Virus record (IMG/VR): IMGVR_UViG_3300038701_001414
Span: 1 to 28,528 of that record
Length of the DNA stretch: 28,528 nt
Direction: 5' to 3' (one strand)
Origin: a virus
Part shown: one piece after another, positions 23,338 to 28,422 of the stretch
Numbering within the stretch: the first letter of the stretch is position 1
Layout: every line of letters begins with the position of its first letter
Made by a program: the position numbers and the translations under genes
The notes under the pieces: model-generated
What the model saw: only the letters and a program-made list of their open reading frames with translations
What the model was told of the DNA's origin: nothing
Database searches by the model: none

Positions 23338-23547
23338 TTATTTGTTAAATTTTTTTATAAATTTGTTGACGTTGCTCACGGGGATCATGTATCTCGTCCC
23401 TCGACCTGTTCCCCATTTGATAGGTTTCAGATCTGACCAGTGTCGCTTGACGAATTCTCTGACTCCGATATAAGACTTTGGAAATCCCTCAGGCAAGTGA
23501 TCTCGAAGCTCTTTCATCGTCAGATATTCTCTGTCCGTTTCGATCAT
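23338..23547 (-). CDS. Small DNA-binding protein (excisionase/MerR-like helix-turn-helix)
   Basis: 69 residues. The order EYLTMKELRDHLPEGFPKSY..REFVKRH..WG.G.RYMI...V..FIKKF is that of short winged helix-turn-helix proteins used as excisionases or early regulators. First gene after the promoter with the palindromic spacer, so it may regulate its own unit. No integrase in view, so a regulatory role is the more likely. Confidence 0.6.
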   Translation of the reverse strand: MIETDREYLTMKELRDHLPEGFPKSYIGVREFVKRHWSDLKPIKWGTGRGTRYMIPVSNVNKFIKKFNK

Positions 23548-23580
23548 ATTTTTGAAAGATTATGTTTCTTATCTGTTGTT

Positions 23581-23609
23581 ATGATATATCATGTTCATGA
23601 TAGTGTCAA
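23581..23609 (-). promoter_or_regulatory. Early promoter with palindromic operator in its spacer
   Basis: On the minus strand TTGACA (23604-23609), 17 bp, TATCAT (23581-23586). The spacer begins with C and then holds TATCATGAACATGATA (23587-23602), an inverted repeat with 7-bp arms and a 2-bp centre. A second palindrome ATGATATATCAT (23581-23592) covers the -10. A dimeric repressor bound there would block RNA polymerase. Drives 23547 and the genes to 18777. Confidence 0.75.
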
Positions 23610-23615
23610 CTGATG

Positions 23616-23624
23616 TTATCCACA
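23616..23624 (+). promoter_or_regulatory. DnaA box
   Basis: TTATCCACA on the plus strand is a perfect DnaA box, between the early promoter and the plus-strand nuclease gene. A near match (ATATCCACA) lies at 25309-25317. One perfect box alone does not prove an origin; host DnaA could regulate the promoter. Confidence 0.45.
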
Positions 23625-23644
23625 TGCAAGATGATGACTTGTTG

Positions 23645-23650
23645 TAGAAT
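23645..23650 (+). promoter_or_regulatory. Candidate -10 for leaderless nuclease mRNA
   Basis: TAGAAT ends 6 bases before the ATG of the VRR-NUC gene, so transcription would begin at or next to the start codon. A good -35 is not seen 17 bp upstream. Supports, but does not prove, a leaderless mRNA. Confidence 0.3.
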
Positions 23651-23656
23651 GATCTC

Positions 23657-23983
23657 ATGAAAGAAAAAGATTTGCAAAAAATGATTTGCGAGTATCTGGA
23701 CATCAAAAAAGCCATGAGGAAATTGTGGTATATGAGAGTCAACTCAGGGATGCTCCCAGTAAGTTCCCCTAAATATAAAAATAGAATGATCAGGCTTGCT
23801 CCCAAAGGGACCAGCGATCTGATCATCTTTCTTGATGGTGGCAAATGTTTATTTGTAGAATTGAAATCCAGCAAAGGAAAGCAGACAGAATATCAAGAGC
23901 TATTTGAAAAGGAGATCTCCCAGCTAGGATATGAATATCATTTGATCAATTGCTTTGAAGATTTTGAGAAGCTGATCAAGTAG
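23657..23983 (+). CDS. VRR-NUC domain nuclease (only plus-strand gene)
   Basis: 108 residues. The domain's three conserved motifs are present: G-T-S-D at about 51-54 (PKGTSDLIIFL), E-x-K at about 68-70 (CLFVELKSSKG) and Gln at about 76-80. This is a PD-(D/E)XK-superfamily fold, stand-alone and short as in many phages, where it acts on branched DNA. It is divergent from the early unit with the control region between, and convergent with the Zn-ribbon gene (stop codons 1 base apart). No Shine-Dalgarno is seen. Confidence 0.85.
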   Translation: MKEKDLQKMICEYLDIKKAMRKLWYMRVNSGMLPVSSPKYKNRMIRLAPKGTSDLIIFLDGGKCLFVELKSSKGKQTEYQELFEKEISQLGYEYHLINCFEDFEKLIK

Positions 23984-23984
23984 A

Positions 23985-24239
23985 TTATAAAAGCGATGCC
24001 TGTTTCTCATGAAACTCATCCCATAAAGCAGCAAAAAGATCGACAGAGACTTTGTATTCATTGTGTAAATAAACAGCTCCGCAGCCTGTTTTATTCGGGC
24101 ATACCTGATAATGGAGATATCGGAATGATGCATTTTTTTTGTTCCTCTTTGATTTGAGCCCATTTCTCCAGACAACTGTTTTTCCACAATTAGGACAGAT
24201 TGACTGCTTGAGAAGTTGAGCTCTCTTTTTTTTATTCAT
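23985..24239 (-). CDS. Zn-ribbon protein
   Basis: 84 residues from 24239. A first pair CPNCGKTVVWRNG and a second CPNKTGCGAVYLHNE form a four-Cys zinc ribbon, with a Lys-rich segment between (KSKRNKKNAS). Could be an RNA- or DNA-binding regulator. The alternative ATG at 24245 is 2 codons longer; the second has the usual TTTATGAATAAA context. Converges with the nuclease gene. Confidence 0.65.
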   Translation of the reverse strand: MNKKKRAQLLKQSICPNCGKTVVWRNGLKSKRNKKNASFRYLHYQVCPNKTGCGAVYLHNEYKVSVDLFAALWDEFHEKQASLL

Positions 24240-24286
24240 AAACATTTGAATCCAAAGGCTTGCAGAGGTTTTGAGTTTAAGTGTTG

Positions 24287-24302
24287 CCCCCCCTACCCCC
24301 CC
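24287..24302 (-). repeat. G7-TA-G7 run
   Basis: On the minus strand GGGGGGGTAGGGGGGG. Two long G-runs can fold into a four-stranded structure with very short loops. It lies in the leader of the Zn-ribbon gene, about 48 bases before its ATG, next to CATGATTTTCATG, a small inverted repeat. Confidence 0.7.
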
Positions 24303-24321
24303 ATGAAAATCATGACAGATA

Positions 24322-24486
24322 TTAGCTGATCCACCTCTTGATCTCTTTCAATAGAGAGAGGCTGCTTGTCTTAGTTCGTGAGACATGGTGTCTGTCTCCT
24401 CGAGTCGTAGCATTTAAGATTCTACTCATTCGATCCAAAAGGAATTGAGGATCGTTTGAAGCGAGGCTCTTGTATCCCGCCGCCAC
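24322..24486 (-). CDS. Possible 54-codon ORF in non-coding block
   Basis: A GTG-started frame (VAAGYKSLASNDPQFLLDRM...) ending LSLLKEIKRWIS. The helical, amphipathic look and the end are protein-like, but there is no ATG or leader, and the start falls in a structured region. It overlaps another, Cys-rich frame. Tentative. Confidence 0.25.
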   Translation of the reverse strand: MAAGYKSLASNDPQFLLDRMSRILNATTRGDRHHVSRTKTSSLSLLKEIKRWIS

Positions 24487-24523
24487 ACTTATGTTGCCCT
24501 TGCGGTTTGGGATTCATGTGTAT

Positions 24524-24550
24524 AAAAAAATCCCCGCAGACATTGCGAGG
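24524..24550 (-). terminator. Rho-independent terminator, minus strand
   Basis: CCTCGCA and TGCGGGG form a 7-bp stem (one U-G pair) with loop ATGTC, followed by ATTTTTTT. It lies about 150 bases downstream of the next terminator, so a separate short transcript could end here. Confidence 0.7.
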
Positions 24551-24600
24551 TTTCAAAAGATTTGGTATTCTTTCCTCGTTATGTAAGCAATAACAATGAT

Positions 24601-24644
24601 AACATCTCGCCCGACAATTGTCGATGCGGGATGTTTTTGTTTTT
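24601..24644 (+). terminator. Rho-independent terminator, plus strand
   Basis: AACATCTCGC and GCGGGATGTT form a 10-bp stem (one U-G pair), with a second small palindrome (CGACAATTGTCG) in the loop, followed by TTTGTTTTT. No plus-strand gene precedes it; a plus-strand RNA from 24.25-24.6 kb would end here. Confidence 0.65.
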
Positions 24645-24701
24645 GTGGAAAGGTTGTGTATAATCTGATCAGTGTTGACATCGCCTTGAATCACAAGAAA
24701 C

Positions 24702-24732
24702 AAAAAAGCCCCTTTTTCCGAGGGGCTTTTTT
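24702..24732. terminator. Bidirectional terminator
   Basis: AAAAAAGCCCCT and AGGGGCTTTTTT form a long stem around loop TTTTCCG, with T-runs on both sides. It directly follows the stop of the small zinc gene at 24734. Confidence 0.92.
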
Positions 24733-24733
24733 T

Positions 24734-24892
24734 TTATGCAGTGACAAGAGATCGAGAGGCTTTTAATTGGCTTTTGATCTTTTGCTCGCATTTGCCTTTC
24801 TTTTCACAGAGAGGCACTTTTGATAATCCGTAAACAGTCCGAGTGACGAGAGAGGCTTTTGCCTCCCCGTCACAGATTAGACATTGATTCAT
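24734..24892 (-). CDS. Small Zn-binding protein, 52 residues
   Basis: Read directly from the gap. MNQCLICDGEAKASLVTRTV...PLCEKKGKCEQKIK has a C-x2-C pair and a C-x5-C pair, a plausible zinc site, with a basic end. It is the second gene after the strong promoter at 25.3 kb, and its stop is followed at once by a terminator. Confidence 0.65.
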   Translation of the reverse strand: MNQCLICDGEAKASLVTRTVYGLSKVPLCEKKGKCEQKIKSQLKASRSLVTA

Positions 24893-24909
24893 ATAGATTT
24901 GCTGAATTC

Positions 24910-25248
24910 TTAATTATATTCTACCTCAACCATCAGACAAGTGCTTGCTCTCCCATCATAGGAGCTGTCTGAGTAGTATGTGCTGAATTCGACAGGGAGA
25001 TTCAAGACTTTCTCTGTGATCTTTCTTTGAATAGCATTCTCTTGATCTCGGCATTTGTAACATCTTCGATTTTCTTCACATACACAATCAGCGGGAGTCT
25101 CTGGCTTATCAGCTAGGACCTTGATGCAGATCCATGAGCCATCTTCTCGGACGCTGAGATTTTTCCATCCCCACTCGTCTTTGAGCTGCTTCTTAATGTA
25201 AAGAGATCTGTTTTGATCGAAGCCGATCTTTTTCTCAGTTGTTTTCAT
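24910..25248 (-). CDS. Early Cys-rich protein of unknown function
   Basis: 112 residues, first gene behind the strongest promoter in the window. N-terminal part: MKTTEKKIGFDQNRSLYIKK and a Trp-rich segment (DEWGWKNLSVREDGSWICIK). The middle has DCVCEENRRCYKCRDQ, four Cys in C-x-C and C-x2-C pairs, probably one zinc site. A late segment (VEFSTYYSDSSYDGRAST) is polar. It could be a very early host-control protein. No family recognised. Confidence 0.6.
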   Translation of the reverse strand: MKTTEKKIGFDQNRSLYIKKQLKDEWGWKNLSVREDGSWICIKVLADKPETPADCVCEENRRCYKCRDQENAIQRKITEKVLNLPVEFSTYYSDSSYDGRASTCLMVEVEYN

Positions 25249-25258
25249 ATCAGAGTAC
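25246..25258 (-). promoter_or_regulatory. Conserved 5' leader motif, copy 3
   Basis: Minus-strand GTACTCTGATATG, one base different from the copies before 22035 and 23325, again preceded by an AATAA stretch and ending in the start codon. Confidence 0.5.
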
Positions 25259-25269
25259 TTATTGATTAT

Positions 25270-25304
25270 GTATATACTATAGCATACTTTAATATACTTG
25301 TCAA
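25270..25304 (-). promoter_or_regulatory. Strong sigma70 promoter with three 10-bp repeats
   Basis: TTGACA (25299-25304), 17-bp spacer, TATAGT (25276-25281), with TG at the extended -10. From the last base of the -35 onward the strand reads AAGTATATTA, AAGTATGCTA, TAGTATATAC: three related repeats at exactly 10-bp spacing. They lie on one face of the helix, as for repressor or activator sites. Confidence 0.8.
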
Positions 25305-25349
25305 GTAGATATCCACAATACCCCTATAAACAAAGGGAGTTTGAAAAAA

Positions 25350-25408
25350 CTTAAGATTTTCTTAAGATTATCTGAACCTATCATTTGCTGTCATTTGTTA
25401 TCAAATGA
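25350..25408. repeat. Short direct and inverted repeats upstream of promoter
   Basis: CTTAAGATT occurs twice 11 bp apart (25350-25358 and 25361-25369). TCATTTG occurs twice 10 bp apart (25381-25387 and 25391-25397), and the second is followed after TTAT by its inverse CAAATGA (25402-25408). The block is A/T-rich and has no gene; it may be a regulator site or a small origin element. Confidence 0.55.
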
Positions 25409-25434
25409 AAAAGCTCCCACTTACGGCGGGGAGC
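25408..25434 (-). terminator. Terminator of the lysis unit
   Basis: GCTCCC and GGGAGC form a 6-bp stem with loop CGCCGTAAGT, followed by TTTTT on the minus strand. It lies about 85 bases after the stop of the last lysis-unit gene; nothing else is seen between 25435 and 25520. Confidence 0.65.
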
Positions 25435-25520
25435 GAGCCGACTCTTTCGAGTATTTTCACATGAGCCAGCATGTGACGCTGTGAGGGGAATGAGCCCTCT
25501 TGAGATTGATCACCCCCTTT

Positions 25521-25727
25521 CTAAGCAGCGGAGTTTGTGTTCTTCTCCTTGCGATGATCGGGGCAATAAGGTCCCATCATGGACGTGTACTTGCCCGATG
25601 TGATTCCGTCTTGTCGGTCCATGCTGATCTCCCAGTGGTCCATGCCATGCCAGCTTGTGAGCCGACAATTCTTGTCGAGGCAATAGACAACGATGGGAGC
25701 TCGCACGCCCTCTTGTTGCTTTTCCAT
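25521..25727 (-). CDS. Small zinc-site protein at end of lysis unit
   Basis: 68 residues from the ATG at 25727 (MEKQQEGVRAPIVVYC...). CLDKNC and CPDH flank a Trp/Met/Asp-rich segment; these may form one metal site. The longer in-frame start at 25832 would overlap the upstream gene by 92 bases. The chosen ATG follows that gene's stop by 13 bases and has GGAG 7 bases before it, one of the few Shine-Dalgarno-like sites here. No family recognised. Confidence 0.55.
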   Translation of the reverse strand: MEKQQEGVRAPIVVYCLDKNCRLTSWHGMDHWEISMDRQDGITSGKYTSMMGPYCPDHRKEKNTNSAA

Positions 25728-25740
25728 CTTCTTCTCCTTT

Positions 25741-26055
25741 TCAGCTTGCAGCTGATCTTGTCGTTTCTGGTAAAGGGTTCGCATCCGCAGTAGCAGGGGC
25801 ATCGGGAAGCCCGTCGCTGGATCTCGTCTCATGAGCTGTTTCCTCTAAGAAAGGCTTTCGCCTCTCTTCAAATTTGATTTCGTTATCGATTCGCTCATAG
25901 CAATCAGGGCAAATCCCGTGAGAGATATTGAGACGAATTGATTCTTCTTTGATCATTGATAGGACCGCCGATGTGATCGGCTTCCACTCCCCCTCAATGA
26001 CGGGTTTATACACCCGAGGGGAGTCGCACCAAGAGCACAAAGTTATCACAGGCAA
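25741..26055 (-). CDS. Zinc-binding protein with CxxC and HGICPDC motifs
   Basis: 104 residues. CSWCDSPRVYKPVIEGEW (about 7-24) and ISHGICPDCYERI (about 44-56) reproduce a small zinc domain found in phage and bacterial sensor-linked proteins, where C-x2-C is followed by H-G-x-C-P-x-C. The last 35 residues are disordered. It lies between the lysozyme and the smaller zinc protein. Role in lysis or host interaction unknown. Confidence 0.6.
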   Translation of the reverse strand: MPVITLCSWCDSPRVYKPVIEGEWKPITSAVLSMIKEESIRLNISHGICPDCYERIDNEIKFEERRKPFLEETAHETRSSDGLPDAPATADANPLPETTRSAAS

Positions 26056-26061
26056 TCCTTT

Positions 26062-26634
26062 CTATTTATCAAAAAAGCCATGATTTGAGAGGATCGGGAC
26101 AAAACAATGCCCGCTCCACTCAAGCCACGGCTCGAAGTTCATCCATTCATAGAGTATCACAGTAGCCTCCAGATTATCTTGAGGATCATATATATCGAGA
26201 TGGAAGTTGTGAGAAAACCACGGAGCCCAGACAGTCGCATTGAGCTGTCCGAATCCGATATTCCCTTTGCTATTTTTTACATCTCCCTCTTGCTGCCCTC
26301 GTGGGAGCCCCATCCGAAAGGGCTCCCAAAAGTGAGCAGTCTCACTCTCACACTCGATGATAGCTTCAACTGCAGCAGCATCCTCAGGATCTGTCAATAG
26401 CTCCCTGATCTGTTGATGTATATATTCAGGGTTTGACCAGTCTTTCTCAATTTTTTTTGAGTTCTCTTGACCTGACTCTCTTGTTTCTGAGAGTTTCATT
26501 CCGATTGATTGAATTTGCTGTTTATTTGCGATCTGAGGCTGTTGATTGCTGTTCACGGGTTCTGGCTTCAGAATACCCCATAAGAGCAAGCTGAGCCCCA
26601 AAAGAATCGCAATGCCGAGGCATATTCGCCTCAT
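26062..26634 (-). CDS. SLT-type lytic transglycosylase with membrane anchor (endolysin)
   Basis: 190 residues. A hydrophobic segment at 4-22 (ICLGIAILLGLSLLLWGIL) is a signal-anchor. After a linker, residues about 85-180 have the lysozyme-like layout: catalytic Glu in AIIECESETA (about 96), KGNIGFGQLN (like the S-x-G-x-x-Q segment) and NLEATVILYEWM. It cleaves peptidoglycan and ends infection. The anchor suggests secretion by the host Sec system with later release, as in SAR endolysins. Downstream of the holin candidate. Confidence 0.8.
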   Translation of the reverse strand: MRRICLGIAILLGLSLLLWGILKPEPVNSNQQPQIANKQQIQSIGMKLSETRESGQENSKKIEKDWSNPEYIHQQIRELLTDPEDAAAVEAIIECESETAHFWEPFRMGLPRGQQEGDVKNSKGNIGFGQLNATVWAPWFSHNFHLDIYDPQDNLEATVILYEWMNFEPWLEWSGHCFVPILSNHGFFDK

Positions 26635-26651
26635 ATGGTTTCTATCAAGTG

Positions 26652-26897
26652 TTATTTCCCAGCGTACATCTTCCCCTGCTCTCCCTTGTGGGAGAAATAG
26701 AAGACAAAGGCTGCAGTTGCAAGTGTCATGAAGTCTTGAGCTTCAAGTTTCCCTGCCCAGAAGCCGAGGCAAGCTGTCAGAGCAAGCAGCAAGAAAACGA
26801 TCTTTGATGCACTCCCGATGAATTCGGAAATGCCTCCCCCGACTTGGGAGATCAATGACTTGAGCACGCTTGGCTCTGGTAAATTTTTCTCTGGCAT
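26652..26897 (-). CDS. Holin candidate, two membrane spans
   Basis: 81 residues. A polar N-terminus, an amphipathic stretch, then two hydrophobic segments (ASKIVFLLLALTACLGFWAG and FMTLATAAFVFYFS) and a basic end (HKGEQGKMYAGK). Small size, two spans and position right before the SLT lysozyme fit a class II-like holin. The call is by topology and context; other small membrane roles are possible. Confidence 0.65.
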   Translation of the reverse strand: MPEKNLPEPSVLKSLISQVGGGISEFIGSASKIVFLLLALTACLGFWAGKLEAQDFMTLATAAFVFYFSHKGEQGKMYAGK

Positions 26898-26911
26898 AAT
26901 GATACGAGTTA

Positions 26912-26917
26912 ATTATA
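26912..26917 (-). promoter_or_regulatory. Possible promoter -10 before holin
   Basis: TATAAT on the minus strand, 15 bases before the holin ATG. At a 17-bp distance the -35 would be TAAGAT, a poor match. The intergenic gap is A/T-rich with a repeated TTATC. Weak. Confidence 0.25.
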
Positions 26918-26953
26918 GTTTATCATCTCTTGTTATCTTACGCAATGAAGATG

Positions 26954-28024
26954 TTAGGCTTTGAATGGATTACCATTCTCATCAACAGGTTCTCCTTTGA
27001 AGTTCTTGAGTCGACCTGATTTTTTATATTCCATCATTTCGTTTTCTGAGATAGTGACAACAGGTCCGCCAGCAAAAACTGGAACCTTGAGCACTTGTCC
27101 GTTTTCTCCTCCGATTTCTTTCTCTTTGGTGTTTCGTCCATGAAATGCTTTCATCACATCTTCATGAGGAGCGACGATGAGATTCCCATCAAGTGAAAAA
27201 CATTCTTGAATTGAGTTTGCATGCTTCACAAAGACGAGTGCATTCTTTGGGAGTTTTGTGCTTGGTTCTGGCATAGGTTTATTTTTTAATGATGTTAGTG
27301 AAAAACGAATAATGTCATTGAATCGATATTGCTTGCTGAATTTTTTGATCTTCCAATCGTAGTGATCGAAGCCGAGCCAGTGATCTCCTTTGTCAGCATA
27401 AAGCATAATCACATGACCATATCGACTTGTTGATGGATCGTTGAGAATATATCCATCCTCATCAAGCGGCTTTCTCCCAGTCTGCACAGTCACAAGCAGG
27501 GGAGAGTATGTCAGACAGTGAGTGATGTTGTCATTGCTATCTCCTACCCACTCCCATCCCAGCCCCCACTCTTCCGTCCACTTGAGAGCTTTTTTAACAA
27601 GATCATCAGGCAGGTCGCTCATGTATTGATCCCATGTGTTGATGTTTTCAGAGAAAGGATGATCAGCTTCAGGGATGACTCCATGCATTCGCACAGACTC
27701 GACAACTGTTGACATGTAATTCCCTCGCCGAGTTGTGTTTGATCTTTTCGCTGTGAACCGATCAGAGTAGTTGACCTTTTCTCCTGTGATTAGATGGATC
27801 ATCGACTCGACGCAATTGAGCGTCCCGAATGTGACGCATGACATTGTGTCAAATTCCCCCCTCTTGCTTTGTGGTTCGTAATCTGGAAGAAACTCGGACC
27901 AATCAGATGACGGCATTATTTTCTCATGAGTGAGATTGCTCGTCATGCCGAAAATGTAGTCCTTTATGTTGGGACGATCCTCAACAAGCAGTCCGTTGTT
28001 TTGTTGTCTTTCTTTCTCGGGCAT
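26954..28024 (-). CDS. Papain-like (C1-type) cysteine peptidase
   Basis: 356 residues. Catalytic Cys in FDTMSCVTFGTLNC (about 63) follows a Gln/Gly-containing segment, the catalytic His is in YGHVIMLY (about 204), and Asp in GFDHYDW (about 220) may be the third residue. Segments such as NYSDRFTAKRSNTTRRGNY fit phage peptidases of the C1A type. Residues about 245-356 are a separate soluble part with unknown role. No signal peptide. It lies in the lysis unit, so degradation of cross-links or host proteins is likely; a virion-linked role is the alternative. Confidence 0.75.
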   Translation of the reverse strand: MPEKERQQNNGLLVEDRPNIKDYIFGMTSNLTHEKIMPSSDWSEFLPDYEPQSKRGEFDTMSCVTFGTLNCVESMIHLITGEKVNYSDRFTAKRSNTTRRGNYMSTVVESVRMHGVIPEADHPFSENINTWDQYMSDLPDDLVKKALKWTEEWGLGWEWVGDSNDNITHCLTYSPLLVTVQTGRKPLDEDGYILNDPSTSRYGHVIMLYADKGDHWLGFDHYDWKIKKFSKQYRFNDIIRFSLTSLKNKPMPEPSTKLPKNALVFVKHANSIQECFSLDGNLIVAPHEDVMKAFHGRNTKEKEIGGENGQVLKVPVFAGGPVVTISENEMMEYKKSGRLKNFKGEPVDENGNPFKA

Positions 28025-28035
28025 AGATTTGTTTT

Positions 28036-28407
28036 TTAATTATAATTTTTTTTACTTTTACGTTTACGCTTCTTTTTAGGCACTCCATGAGAATTGTATT
28101 TCTTCACAAAGATGAAATAAAACACACCCCAAGTGACGATGAGCGTCCCAAGATAACGAAGAGGAAGCGTTGACGTGAATGTTGTGTTCAGCTCTCCTGT
28201 AATCTTTGGGACAAGCCTGAGAAAAAAGAATGAATACGAGTTGATAATCTCCATGAGAAAATATCCCCCCAAAGACAAGAACCATAACCATGTTTCCGAT
28301 CCATTTTTCCTCGAGACAATTGCCAGCGATACGTTTGAGATCACAAGGATTGCAAGGAGTATTTGTGTTATAACTCCCAGAATCGCCGTGATGATATCGC
28401 TATTCAT
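28036..28407 (-). CDS. Membrane protein with about three spans
   Basis: 123 residues. Hydrophobic segments at about 8-31 (AILGVITQILLAILVISNVS), 41-63 (WLWFLSLGGYFLMEIINSYSF) and 85-104 (YLGTLIVTWGVFYFIFV), with a Lys/Arg-rich C-terminus (KKKRKRKSKK) on the cytoplasmic side. No family recognised; it begins the visible lysis-side block and may be a second holin or an inner-membrane accessory. Confidence 0.55.
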   Translation of the reverse strand: MNSDIITAILGVITQILLAILVISNVSLAIVSRKNGSETWLWFLSLGGYFLMEIINSYSFFFLRLVPKITGELNTTFTSTLPLRYLGTLIVTWGVFYFIFVKKYNSHGVPKKKRKRKSKKNYN

Positions 28408-28422
28408 ATTGTTTTTATTTAA

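Noticed and set aside
24422-24703. A 93-codon Cys-rich frame on the minus strand (CYHCYC, HKCGGG)
   Set aside because: It runs through a rho-independent terminator (24524-24550) and the plus-strand terminator stem, so it is unlikely to be one coding unit.
24246-24733. A tRNA gene or tRNA-type attachment site in the gene-poor block
   Set aside because: No GGTTCGANTCC-type T-arm, anticodon stem or CCA-type end could be assembled, and no integrase is in the window.
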